A stretch of DNA of 64,000 nt from an uncultured Thermoproteales archaeon (GTDB lineage: Archaea > Thermoproteota > Thermoprotei > Thermoproteales > Thermoproteaceae). Positions 26,777-35,277 of the stretch are shown here, one piece after another. Where the stretch lies: positions 1-64,000 of the forward strand of contig CALJAK010000008.1 in NCBI GenBank assembly GCA_938027595.1, read 5' to 3'. A program made the translations under genes and the position numbers. Numbering within the stretch: the stretch's first letter is position 1; each line of letters opens with the position of its first letter. The notes beneath the pieces were generated by a model. That model was not told the DNA's origin. It searched no databases and was given only the letters and a program-made list of their open reading frames with translations.

Positions 26777-28623
26777 GAGTGGGTTACGTAGTTGGGTCCT
26801 CCACGCCGCTTGAGTTCTTAGCTACGTTAGATCCGGACATTCCAGTGTCTATATATGAATATGTGGCTGTGGAACACACCGACGTCGATTTGACCCCCGT
26901 CAGGCTATTGGGGCAGGTGGTTAAACTCTACAGAGACCCCTACTCAGTGAAGCGAGACCTCCCGCTGTATAGCGTAATGTCCGACGTTTCTAACAACGTG
27001 ATTGAAGTGGCTGTGGCTAGAGTGAAAATCTTGGGTTATTTAGACAACGGCGTGTTGAGACAACCGAAACTACCGCCGAAGATTGGAGCTACTGTGTACT
27101 TCGCAGACGACGGCGAAGTTGCCGAGTTGTTTAAAGTAAGTGAGGGACTCTGCGTCGGCAAGTCGGTCGCCAGGGGTGTGGACATATGTCTAAACCTCAA
27201 CGGCATACAGAGACACATGGCCATAATTGCAGCCACTGGCAGCGGCAAGACTTGGCTCTCCGTCGTCTTGATTGAAGAATTGTTGAAGAAGGGGGGGAAG
27301 ATAGTGGTGATTGACCCCCATGGGGAGTATACCCCCATTAGAGACAGCATCCACAGACTGGGGTCTTACCAAGCCAAGGTGGTGATTGTATCGAAGCGAT
27401 ACAGCGGCGACGTGATGTATAGAGTGGGAGTGTTAGATAGCGACGCTGAGGCTTTGGCAAACGCCGCCGGGGTTCCCCCCGGCGCCAAGAAGATTAGAGA
27501 CGTCATACGCCTCAGTTGGCTCGTGGCTAGGAAGTTCCACAGAGCGACCGGCAAGCCGGTGGGTCTCAAGTTTATGTATACTCTATTGAAGAAAACCGCC
27601 GGGGGCAATTTGCAGAAGTTCCTCAAGCAACTGTCGCAGAAATATGGCGTGGATTTAGCGTCAGGCGAGACTTCTAGCGAGGAGTTGAGCGAGTTGGCTG
27701 GAGATAGATACACAATTTTCAGGTCTTTGATGTACATAAAGCGCTTGATGCGGCTGGGAGTCTTCGCCGCGAGGTCCACCAGCTTGGCGAAAGTGTTGGC
27801 TGACGTGTCTATAGTGAACCTAGCTGGAGTTAACGAAGAGATACAAGACTACATCGTGGCGAGGCTCCTCGACAGAATTTTCCAAGCTAGAGTGCGGGAA
27901 GTGAGGTCGCTGAAGGGGGAGAAACTGCCCTGGCCGTTGGTGGTAGTGGTGGAGGAGGCGCATAGATTTGCCCCACCCAAGACGCAGAGGCGCACTCGGT
28001 CTTACGAAGCGCTCGCCCGCGTTGCGTCTGAGGGGAGGAAATTCGGCGTGTTTCTAGTAGTGATAAGCCAGAGACCCAGCCGCGTGGATCAAGACATACT
28101 TAGCCAGTGCCAGAGCCAGATAATCATGCGGGTGATAAATCAAAAAGATCAAATAGCCATAAGAGACAGTAGCGAACTGCTGGCGCAAGAGTTTTTAGAA
28201 AACCTCCCAGGTCTCGACGTGGGGGAGGCGGTGGTGTTGGGGCCCGTAATTAACTTACCCACGGTGATCAAAGTGCGAGATAGAGTATTGGACTACGGCG
28301 GGTCGGACATAGACCTCGCAGAGGCGTGGCAAGCCGGCAGGCAGGTGGACTTAACCACCTTAGTATACACCAAGTGGCGCCAGTTTTTCAACTCAACGCC
28401 GCCGCCTAGCATTCCCCTATCGGCGTCTAAGTTGCGAGTAGTGGAGAAAAAACCGTCGACTAACGGCGTAGTGGAAGTAGTGTTGGCCGACGGGAGTGGA
28501 CACGTGACGGTCACTATCGCCAACGACGGCGTGACGTGCAGCGCTTGCGGCGCAATGAAGCCCTGTCCCCACGTCTACAAAGCGCTGGAGGAAGTGATTA
28601 GAGCCAAGGTGGTGGTGGCATGA
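26773..28623 (+). CDS. herA: HerA DNA translocase/helicase with a C-terminal SWIM-like zinc finger
   Basis: HerA is a hexameric bipolar DNA motor that works with NurA and Mre11-Rad50. The 616-residue protein has the N-terminal HAS barrel, Walker A AATGSGKTW near residue 155, Walker B VVVVEEAHRFAPP near 392 and the ISQRPSRVDQDILSQC arginine-finger region near 435. Unlike ordinary HerA (about 500 residues) it ends with an extra ~60 residues containing CSACGAMKPCPH, a SWIM-like zinc-binding pattern, possibly for DNA or protein contacts. ATG 26773 is used because of the ATGA overlap with nurA. The stop overlaps mre11 (ATGA). Confidence 0.92.
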   Translation: MRVGYVVGSSTPLEFLATLDPDIPVSIYEYVAVEHTDVDLTPVRLLGQVVKLYRDPYSVKRDLPLYSVMSDVSNNVIEVAVARVKILGYLDNGVLRQPKLPPKIGATVYFADDGEVAELFKVSEGLCVGKSVARGVDICLNLNGIQRHMAIIAATGSGKTWLSVVLIEELLKKGGKIVVIDPHGEYTPIRDSIHRLGSYQAKVVIVSKRYSGDVMYRVGVLDSDAEALANAAGVPPGAKKIRDVIRLSWLVARKFHRATGKPVGLKFMYTLLKKTAGGNLQKFLKQLSQKYGVDLASGETSSEELSELAGDRYTIFRSLMYIKRLMRLGVFAARSTSLAKVLADVSIVNLAGVNEEIQDYIVARLLDRIFQARVREVRSLKGEKLPWPLVVVVEEAHRFAPPKTQRRTRSYEALARVASEGRKFGVFLVVISQRPSRVDQDILSQCQSQIIMRVINQKDQIAIRDSSELLAQEFLENLPGLDVGEAVVLGPVINLPTVIKVRDRVLDYGGSDIDLAEAWQAGRQVDLTTLVYTKWRQFFNSTPPPSIPLSASKLRVVEKKPSTNGVVEVVLADGSGHVTVTIANDGVTCSACGAMKPCPHVYKALEEVIRAKVVVA

Positions 28624-29756
28624 AAATTCTCCACTTGTCAGATGTACATTTGGGCAGAGCTCAATACCGCCTGCCGGAGCGTGAGGAGGATTACGCGAGG
28701 GCGTTTGAAGAGGCGCTGCGGTTGGGCAAATCTGCAGACGTGGTGTTGACTACTGGCGATTTGTTTGACTCCCGGCGGCCGCAGTGGAGGACAATCGTGC
28801 GGTTGGTTGAAGCTCTGGAGAGTCACGGGCTGGAGATGTACGTCATTGGGGGTAATCACGACTTTAGTTATGTGAGGCACAGGGGAGAGGGGTCGGCGTA
28901 TTTGGCAGACACTGTGTTTGGACTGTTGGCGAAGTTGAAGTCTCTCCGGCTGCTCTGTTGGGACTCGGCGGACGTTGGGGGTGTCTATATCTATGGCGCA
29001 TGCGCCACCCCCCGGGAGTACCTCGCCGAGTATCGGGAGAGGTTGAGGAAAATGCCGCAGGGCGCGGTTTTGGCTATACATCAAAACGTGGCGGGGTTGG
29101 AGTCTAGATATGCAGTTGAGGAGGATGAGTACACCATGCCCCCCGACGTCTATAGAGAACTTCCCTATTTACACATAGCCGCTGGCCATGTGCATGAACA
29201 CTACGCTAGGCATCGAGTGGGGGCGTTGTGGGCTGGCTCTCTGGAGATTTGGGACGTTGGGGAGTTCGAGACTTGGGAATACGTCGGCGCTTGGCGTAAG
29301 ACAAGCGAAATTGCGGCGAAGGGCGCCGTGTTGTTAGATGTAGCTGGGAGGGCGGTTTCGCACAAATCTATGCCAGTCAAGCCGGCTAGGCCCATGTATC
29401 GCCTCAGAGCGCACGTGAGAGATGGCAAGGAGCTTGAGGCGTCCGTGGAGGAGGCGGTTAGGTTGTTTGACAGAGCTGGCGCGGTGGTGGTGTTCGAGGT
29501 ATTTGGCGAGGTGGAGAAGCGCCCGCGGCAGTTGGCTGAGCGTTTCTCCAGAGCGCTGTATGTAAATTTTGTAGATAAGACAGCCGCCAGGGAGTTGACG
29601 ACTGCGGTGAGTGGCCCGGCGTGGGGGGAAGTGATGCGCCTCATGCGGGAGCAGTTGGGTGAACATGCGGAAGTGGTTTTGAGAGTTATGGACCTCGTGA
29701 GGGAGGGTCAGAGAGAGGCGGCGTTGAGAGTTATGTACAAAGCTCTATATGATTAG
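28620..29756 (+). CDS. mre11: DNA double-strand break repair nuclease Mre11
   Basis: A manganese-dependent nuclease that processes broken ends with Rad50. The 378-residue protein has the five calcineurin-type phosphoesterase motifs: ILHLSDVHLGR (residues 3-13), TGDLFDS near 46, VIGGNHDF near 77, AIHQNVAG near 152 and AAGHVHEHY near 184. A C-terminal part from about 260 should carry the Rad50-binding region. It overlaps herA upstream by 4 bp and rad50 downstream by 8 bp. Confidence 0.93.
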   Translation: MKILHLSDVHLGRAQYRLPEREEDYARAFEEALRLGKSADVVLTTGDLFDSRRPQWRTIVRLVEALESHGLEMYVIGGNHDFSYVRHRGEGSAYLADTVFGLLAKLKSLRLLCWDSADVGGVYIYGACATPREYLAEYRERLRKMPQGAVLAIHQNVAGLESRYAVEEDEYTMPPDVYRELPYLHIAAGHVHEHYARHRVGALWAGSLEIWDVGEFETWEYVGAWRKTSEIAAKGAVLLDVAGRAVSHKSMPVKPARPMYRLRAHVRDGKELEASVEEAVRLFDRAGAVVVFEVFGEVEKRPRQLAERFSRALYVNFVDKTAARELTTAVSGPAWGEVMRLMREQLGEHAEVVLRVMDLVREGQREAALRVMYKALYD

Positions 29757-31857
29757 GCGGTTGGAGTTGAAGAATTTCAAAACTCACGGCCGTAGAGTAG
29801 TGGAGTTTCGAGAGGGTGTGAATTTCATCTATGGACCCAACGGCTCTGGCAAAACGTCAATCATGGAGGCGGTGGCTGTGGCGTTGTTTGGCTCGGGTTG
29901 GGTGCGTAGGTATGGCTCTACTTGGGGAGCGTACGTCAAGCGGGGAGAGACGTCGGGCGAGGTTAGGCTGGAGTTGGCTCACAGAGGCGAGACTGTGGTT
30001 GTGGTTAGGAAATTTTCAGTTAGGGGTGGGTCCGAGGCTTATCTAGAGATAGGCGGCAGGAGAGTGGCCACTGGCGACGAGGATGTCACTAGAGAGTTGG
30101 TGGCTAGGTTGGGCTTCTCGGTGGAGGAGTTTAGGCACTTGCTGTACGTCCGGCAGGGGGAGTTGAGAGCCATCATCCAGAAGCCTGAATACCTAGATAG
30201 AGTGCTCCGGCTCGACGAGTTTGACAAGACTATGGAGGTAGTTAGAGACGTCAAGAGAGAGTTGGAGAAAGCGAAGGCGCGGATGGGGGGGAGGTTGGAA
30301 GAGCTGGAGAGGCGGCTGGGGGAGTTGGTTAGGGCTGTGGAGGAGTTGAAGCGGCGGTTGGGGGAGGCCGAGAGGCGGTTGGCGGAGGTTGAGGTGGACG
30401 CCGCCAAGTATCTAGAGGTCGAGAGGCGATACAGAGAGGTGGAGGTGCGGCACGCTTCGGCTAGGGAAGAATTGGAGAACTTGGGGGAGAGGTATAGAGA
30501 ACAAGTGGAGAGTTTGATACAGTTCGAGGAGGAGATTGAAAAAGCCAATAGAGAGCTTGAGGCCATACGGGCGGCTAAGCTAGAGCTCCAAACGCTGCCG
30601 CATGTGGGGGACGTGGAGGGGGAGTACTTCAACCTCAAGAGAGATGTGGAGGAGGCTGGCAAAATTCCGCCGGAGGTTAGGCAGTTTGACCCCAAGACGC
30701 TGGAGGTGGCTCGGTCTACGTACGTGGAGGCTGTGGAGAGGCGGGAGTCAGTGAAGTCTCGGCTAGATTTCTTGAGAGATGTGGTTAACGTAGTTCGCAA
30801 GTCCGGCGGTGGGAAGTGTCCAGTTTGTGGCGCTCCGCTGTCGCCAGACGCGATCCGGCACCGCGTGGAGGAAGTGAGCCAGTTGGAGAGCCAGTTGGAG
30901 TTGGCGTCGAGAGAGGTAGAGAGGTGGCGGAGGGAGTTGGAGAAGTTGGAGAGTTTGGAGAAACTACGCCAGAGGTATAGTCGTTATCTCTCTATAGACT
31001 TGGGGGAGGCGGTTAGGCGGTTGGCTGAGCTTGAAGCTCAGTACAGACAGAAGCGGGAGGTAGAGCAGAGGCGGGCGCACCTCACGGCGTTGGTGAGTCG
31101 AGAGTGGGAGGTAACCACGCGGCTGCGGCACTACGCCGAGAAGAAGAGCGAGATTGAGAAGAAGATTGCCGAGTTGGAGGAGAGAATGCGGCAAGTGGAG
31201 CGGGAGGCTAAAGCCGCGGCGTTGCGTTTAGCTGAATTGGAGCCTCTCTATAGACAACTCAAACCGCGGTATGAGGAGTATCTAAAAGCACAGACTCTCG
31301 TCGGCGAGTTGAAGAACATGTTGAGAGAGAGGGAGAGGGAGGGGGAGACACTCCGCGGCGAGGTGGAGAAGTTGAAGAGAGAAGTGGAGAGACTGGAGGG
31401 GGCCGTGGAGACCGCCGACAGGATTCACGACGTGTTGAAGAGAGTGAAACCACTAGCGCGGCAGATATTTCTAAATTTCATCAATAGAGAATTGGCGGCG
31501 GTCTTCCTAAAGTTGAGACACAAGCCAGACTTCAAGTTAGCTCGGTTGATTGAATCTGACGGCAGGTACACCGTAGAGGTGGACACCCCAGCCGGCTCCA
31601 TCGACTTCCCACTACTTTCGCTAGGTGAGCAGAATTTAGTGGCACTCTCGCTGAGAGTGGCGTTGACTCAAGCTCTCCTCGGCTCGGCGCCGTTGCTCAT
31701 GTTAGACGAGCCTACTGAACACTTAGACGAGAAACACAGGCGGGGTATTGTGGAGTTAGTGAGAGAACTCTCCGCCTCTGTGCCGATGGTGGTAGTCACC
31801 TCCCACTTGGGCGAGTTTGAGGAGGTGGCTGACTGGTCTGTGGATTTGCCCTACTGA
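29749..31857 (+). CDS. rad50: DNA double-strand break repair ATPase Rad50
   Basis: An SMC-like ATPase that bridges and opens DNA ends with Mre11. The 702-residue protein has Walker A YGPNGSGKTS near residue 28, a long coiled coil, a zinc hook GGKCPVCGAP near residue 355 and a second coiled coil. The signature LSLGEQNLVALSLRVAL lies near 622 and Walker B LLMLDEPTEHLD near 645. It is shorter than most archaeal Rad50 (about 850-900 residues), which means a shorter coiled coil of roughly 180-190 residues on each side of the hook. Its last 7 bp overlap the convergent aRF1 gene. Confidence 0.95.
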   Translation: MIRRLELKNFKTHGRRVVEFREGVNFIYGPNGSGKTSIMEAVAVALFGSGWVRRYGSTWGAYVKRGETSGEVRLELAHRGETVVVVRKFSVRGGSEAYLEIGGRRVATGDEDVTRELVARLGFSVEEFRHLLYVRQGELRAIIQKPEYLDRVLRLDEFDKTMEVVRDVKRELEKAKARMGGRLEELERRLGELVRAVEELKRRLGEAERRLAEVEVDAAKYLEVERRYREVEVRHASAREELENLGERYREQVESLIQFEEEIEKANRELEAIRAAKLELQTLPHVGDVEGEYFNLKRDVEEAGKIPPEVRQFDPKTLEVARSTYVEAVERRESVKSRLDFLRDVVNVVRKSGGGKCPVCGAPLSPDAIRHRVEEVSQLESQLELASREVERWRRELEKLESLEKLRQRYSRYLSIDLGEAVRRLAELEAQYRQKREVEQRRAHLTALVSREWEVTTRLRHYAEKKSEIEKKIAELEERMRQVEREAKAAALRLAELEPLYRQLKPRYEEYLKAQTLVGELKNMLREREREGETLRGEVEKLKREVERLEGAVETADRIHDVLKRVKPLARQIFLNFINRELAAVFLKLRHKPDFKLARLIESDGRYTVEVDTPAGSIDFPLLSLGEQNLVALSLRVALTQALLGSAPLLMLDEPTEHLDEKHRRGIVELVRELSASVPMVVVTSHLGEFEEVADWSVDLPY

Positions 31858-32987
31858 CGTTCCAACAGCCAGGCGGGGGTGGACAATATAGCCACGTACC
31901 CCCCAAACGCCTGGAGGAGAGTTTTGCTCTCCTCTACGCCTTTGGGCACTACTTCAGCCTTGACGCCCTTCTCCTCAGCTAACATAACGACTTCGAGCAC
32001 TGCCTCCTCCCCCACTTCCTCAGCTACAACTACAGTCTGCGCCATTCCGCTTTTCAACGCCGCTATGGTTTTCTCTCTGCCGTATACTATGTATTCGCTC
32101 TTCTTAACGGCGTAGTACATCACTCTCTCCATGACCTCCTTGGCTTGGACGTATTCACTCTCTTTCAACTGCTCTTGGGCATTTTTAATCGCCTCCACTA
32201 CCCCATATTCGTTTGCACAACACGCCGGCACCACCGCCAACACTTTGTCTCGGAGGCGGTAATCCAACCCACCCCCCTCTAAGAAATCTTCCTTAGTGGG
32301 GCCCGGCCCAGCCACAATAATCCCCTTGAGGGTGGGTATCTGCAGAAATATCTTGTTCACCTCCTCCGCCGTGATTTTGTAGAAAGTTTCAGCTAACTGC
32401 TCTGTCTGTCGCTTAAAGCGATTTGCCGACTGACCACCGGCGTGGTGTTTACCCGGCACAAAGAACTCCACTGTCTTCACAAGTTCCCACCGGTTGCCCC
32501 TCAAGAGGGCGATAGCCGCCTCGCCGCGTTCGATTACCACAATGCCGTACGTAACGCCGCTGTGTAGTTGGTCCTCCAGAATTTCGGTGTGGAACATCGA
32601 GTCGCAGATGTATTTAAAAGTGTGTATGGGCTGCGGCGGTATGGCTACGTAGTAAACCCACTCGAAATTACCCTGGCTAACCATGTGGAAACCGGCGAAA
32701 ACAGCCATGCCGTTTTCCGGCGCTTTGGCTTCCCCCTTTAAGTTATTCACAATACGCTCTAGCGTGTCTTGCACGTGAGTTTTGGTAGTCTTGTCTTTTA
32801 TGTTAGCGGCAGTTGCCCACTCAGAACGCAATAGACCCAACACGTCTGGCATTGGCCTGTTGGAGTTTATGTAGAGAGAGATGAGAGTAGTGGCGTAACC
32901 CCTGAATTTTTTCAACATATTTACAAATGCTCTCATCTCCACTGCCGACTTTAACTTATACACGCCGTTCGGCAATCTAACGCTCAT
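31851..32987 (-). CDS. prf1: Peptide chain release factor aRF1 with NIKD in place of NIKS
   Basis: It recognises all three stop codons and triggers peptide release. The 378-residue protein has the three aRF1/eRF1 domains. The peptidyl-transferase loop HHAGGQSANRFKRQ with GGQ is near residue 182, and the stop-codon motif YICDSMF, the YxCxxxF element, is near 130. The NIKS motif, however, reads ANIKDKTTK near residue 62, with Asp in place of Ser. The lysine that contacts the stop codon is kept. The gene is monocistronic and convergent with rad50 (7 bp overlap). Confidence 0.95.
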   Translation of the reverse strand: MSVRLPNGVYKLKSAVEMRAFVNMLKKFRGYATTLISLYINSNRPMPDVLGLLRSEWATAANIKDKTTKTHVQDTLERIVNNLKGEAKAPENGMAVFAGFHMVSQGNFEWVYYVAIPPQPIHTFKYICDSMFHTEILEDQLHSGVTYGIVVIERGEAAIALLRGNRWELVKTVEFFVPGKHHAGGQSANRFKRQTEQLAETFYKITAEEVNKIFLQIPTLKGIIVAGPGPTKEDFLEGGGLDYRLRDKVLAVVPACCANEYGVVEAIKNAQEQLKESEYVQAKEVMERVMYYAVKKSEYIVYGREKTIAALKSGMAQTVVVAEEVGEEAVLEVVMLAEEKGVKAEVVPKGVEESKTLLQAFGGYVAILSTPAWLLERQ

Positions 32988-33041
32988 ACCACCGTTGGAC
33001 TACTCATATTAATTTTTAACTGCGAAGCGCTATTTCGTAAT

Positions 33042-33050
33042 GTATATATA
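33042..33050 (+). promoter_or_regulatory. TATA box of rps10
   Basis: GTATATATA centred about 24 bp before GTG 33070. It lies inside the longest open frame (ATG 33040), so the first ten codons of that frame are probably promoter, not protein. Confidence 0.6.
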
Positions 33051-33069
33051 CTCAAGTTTTGGGAGGTAC

Positions 33070-33390
33070 GTGTCTCTAGCCGCTAGGAGGAGAGTGAGGA
33101 TTAGGCTCTACGGGACGAACCCCAGTGATTTAGATCAAGTGGCTAGAGAAATTGTTGACTTAGCCAAGAAGATGGGTGTGGAGGTGCGGGGGCCCGTGCC
33201 CCTACCCACGCGGCGGCTTACGGTGACTGTTAGACGTGCGCCCTCTGGCCAGGGTTACCACACTTATGACCACTGGGAGATGCGTATATCTAAACGCCTC
33301 ATTGACGTCGAGGCTTCTGAGAGAGTGTTGAGGCGCCTAATGACTATTAGAGTTCCAGACACCGTTAAGATTGAGCTACAGTTGATTTAA
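33070..33390 (+). CDS. rps10: 30S ribosomal protein S10
   Basis: A 106-residue small-subunit protein. The S10 core is clear: RRVRIRLYGTNPSDLDQVAREI at the start, GPVPLPTRRLTVTVRRAPSG in the middle and ISKRLIDVEASERVLRRLM at the end, the conserved S10 loop and helices. GTG 33070 is chosen from TATA spacing and from normal S10 length; ATG 33040 would add residues coded by the promoter. The 30-codon frame at 33390 starts on the last base of its stop codon (TAATG). Confidence 0.93.
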   Translation: MSLAARRRVRIRLYGTNPSDLDQVAREIVDLAKKMGVEVRGPVPLPTRRLTVTVRRAPSGQGYHTYDHWEMRISKRLIDVEASERVLRRLMTIRVPDTVKIELQLI

Positions 33391-33482
33391 TGCAAATCTC
33401 TATCTATACATATGTGACTATTTTGGCTGCCGCTCTCTTGCTGTCGACAGTGGCGGCGCTACTCTTCGTGTTGTTGCGCTAG
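33390..33482 (+). CDS. Possible 30-residue single-span membrane peptide coupled to S10
   Basis: ATG 33390 shares its A with the rps10 stop (TAATG) and opens 30 codons to TAG 33482. After a short polar start (MQISIYTYVT) the peptide is a single hydrophobic helix rich in Ala/Leu ending in Arg. The overlap is of the type used for translational coupling, which is the main evidence. It also overlaps the 3' end of the - strand winged-helix gene by 24 bp. I know no family; a chance frame is possible. Confidence 0.4.
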   Translation: MQISIYTYVTILAAALLLSTVAALLFVLLR

Positions 33483-33707
33483 AGCGACGTAGACAAGTCT
33501 GTCTTGTGTATATCTCACTATTTTCTTTTCTCTCTCCAACACGTAGAGGTGCCACTGTAGCCTTCCCCAACTTATGCCAGTCATTTGCGCCAACTGCCCG
33601 ACAGTCACGGAGTCAAATTTTTTAATTATCTCTAGGAGTTTCACTCTCTCTGGATGTGTGTAAGTGTTGGCAGATTTCGGTCTCGCCGTGTGTCGCTTTG
33701 TGTCCAA
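33459..33707 (-). CDS. Winged-helix DNA-binding protein (82 aa)
   Basis: A compact winged-helix domain: THPERVKLLEIIKKF (helix 1), VTVGQLAQMTGISWGRLQWHLYVLEREKKI (helix-turn-helix and recognition helix) and VRYTQDRLVYVAL (wing). It resembles the ArsR/MarR-like one-domain regulators of archaea. TTG 33707 is suggested because the Taw3 stop lies 3 bp upstream; the open frame to 33827 would run deep into taw3 and codes nothing conserved there. Likely targets are unknown. The basic N-terminal tail (KRHTARPKS) may contact DNA. Confidence 0.65.
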   Translation of the reverse strand: MDTKRHTARPKSANTYTHPERVKLLEIIKKFDSVTVGQLAQMTGISWGRLQWHLYVLEREKKIVRYTQDRLVYVALAQQHEE

Positions 33708-33709
33708 TA

Positions 33710-34360
33710 TTAAAAATCTTCCGTAGTGCTTATGCAGCGAGCCGCCTCTCTGACAGCTCTCCCCAACTCTTGGGGGGTGGGCGCCTCTATGCCGAAGAGT
33801 TGAGCCTCCAACCTCGCCGCTAGCCAATAAAGCCGCACTTTAGCCAACGCCAGCGTTTTATTCGCGGCGTCTACCGCCGCCTCTATGGATGTCTCTCCCC
33901 ACGGGTGCTTCAGTGGTATGTCTAGCCTCTCCTCGCCGAGCATTTCGACAATTACGCCACCTCTGCCCATGGCGATTATGCCGCTGTGTTTGTGCCCAGT
34001 CTCTCTAGCGATTTGCACTAATTGACGGGCGGTTTTCAAATCGGCGGCGGCTACGTGGAGTATTGCCCCCCTCACCATGAGCCAGGCGTGCCGCAAACCC
34101 GCCGCGGCTGAAGCCACCTGCCGCGGAGACACTGGGTGGTGCCACTTAGCCACCGGGCGGAAGCCCCGCCCCTTGCTGTAGCTGGGCCACGGCACTTCGG
34201 CAAGCATAATGCGGCCGCTACAGCTAGACGTCGTGTAGAGCGACGGGTGGCTATTCAACAGTCTGAGTAGGGGCAGTATGTCGCCGTCTACCCGCCCCTG
34301 TGAGGCCTCTCGCTCTAGCCTATCTAGAAAAGTCTTCTTGCGGTTGTGGAATTCTCTCAC
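33710..34360 (-). CDS. taw3: tRNA(Phe) wybutosine methyltransferase Taw3
   Basis: It methylates the tricyclic 7-deaza base at position 37 of tRNA-Phe during wybutosine/wyosine synthesis, using SAM. The 216-residue protein matches TYW3/Taw3: the FxxRKxxFLxxLEREA opening, SLYTTSSCSGRIML near residue 40, KWHHPVSP near 72, HVAAADLKTARQLVQIARETGHKHSGI near 103-130 and VEMLGEERLDIPL near 140. The N terminus overlaps the aldolase stop by 4 bp. It is functionally linked to the tRNA-Phe gene at 61 kb. Confidence 0.88.
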   Translation of the reverse strand: MREFHNRKKTFLDRLEREASQGRVDGDILPLLRLLNSHPSLYTTSSCSGRIMLAEVPWPSYSKGRGFRPVAKWHHPVSPRQVASAAAGLRHAWLMVRGAILHVAAADLKTARQLVQIARETGHKHSGIIAMGRGGVIVEMLGEERLDIPLKHPWGETSIEAAVDAANKTLALAKVRLYWLAARLEAQLFGIEAPTPQELGRAVREAARCISTTEDF

Positions 34361-35247
34361 AACTCTCTCAAGAGCCGCTCTAGCTCCCTCCGGTCTTTGT
34401 CGTCTACCGGCGGCAGTGGCTCTCTAGGCGGCCCCATGTCGATATTGTGCACAATCTGCGTAGCTAACTTGTAAAGCGTGGGCCACTTACCGCCGAGCTT
34501 GCCCACCAAGCCGCAGCCCCCCATAAACCGCCAGAGGGGCATCAACTTATTGTGTAGAGCGATGGCCTCCTGGATTTTTCCCCCTCTCACTAGTAGATAT
34601 TGGTCTAGTGTGACGCGGCCGAGGAAGTTGGGACCCGCCAAGACGCCGCCGTGTGCCCCCATGAGGAGAGAGGGGACGAACAACATGTCCAACCCCTGCA
34701 GCACCGAGAGGCGGCGGCCTAGTAGATGTATGAGGTCTAGGTGGTATCTAAAGTCGCCGCTGCTGTCTTTCACCGCCACCACCTGGCTGTACTCCTGCGC
34801 CGCTAACTCAAACACCTCCACCGGCACGTTGTAGCCAGTAGCCAGCGGAATTGTGTAGAGTATCGTCGGCATGTCCACCTTGTCCAACACTCTCTTGTAG
34901 AAGGCGTACACGGCGGCCCAGTCGGGCTGGACGTAGTAAGGCGGCGTGACGAGCAACGCGTCTACCCCCACGTCTTTATACTTCTTAGCAATTTCGATTG
35001 TAGAAATGTGATCGCCAGTACCCGTGCCGCCCACCACCATTGCCTTGCCCCCAGCCACTTCCTTAGCCACCTCCATCACTTTCACCCGCTCTTCGACAGA
35101 CAATTTAGTCACCTCCCCCGTAGACGATGTTGGGAAAACGCCGTGGTACCCCAGAGACACCACGTGGGAGAGGAGTTGTCTAAGCCCGTCGTAATTTATG
35201 CCGTCTTTAGCAAACGGCATTACTGTCGCCACAATCACACCCTCCAT
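34357..35247 (-). CDS. DapA/N-acetylneuraminate lyase family aldolase
   Basis: A 296-residue class I (Schiff-base) aldolase. It begins EGVIVATVMPFAKDGINYDGL and has the GVFPTSSTGEVTKLS phosphate/carboxylate loop near residue 37, the proton-relay tyrosine in ILYTIPLATGYNVP near 132 and the Schiff-base lysine in VAVKDSSGD near 160. Family members include dihydrodipicolinate synthase and 2-keto-3-deoxygluconate aldolase. The family GTTGE motif reads STGEV here. Because lysine in this group is usually made through LysW, a sugar-acid aldolase is more likely than DapA, but this is not decided by the sequence. Confidence 0.85.
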   Translation of the reverse strand: MEGVIVATVMPFAKDGINYDGLRQLLSHVVSLGYHGVFPTSSTGEVTKLSVEERVKVMEVAKEVAGGKAMVVGGTGTGDHISTIEIAKKYKDVGVDALLVTPPYYVQPDWAAVYAFYKRVLDKVDMPTILYTIPLATGYNVPVEVFELAAQEYSQVVAVKDSSGDFRYHLDLIHLLGRRLSVLQGLDMLFVPSLLMGAHGGVLAGPNFLGRVTLDQYLLVRGGKIQEAIALHNKLMPLWRFMGGCGLVGKLGGKWPTLYKLATQIVHNIDMGPPREPLPPVDDKDRRELERLLREL

Positions 35248-35277
35248 GACACTAGCTGCAAAGGTCCTTAATATAGT

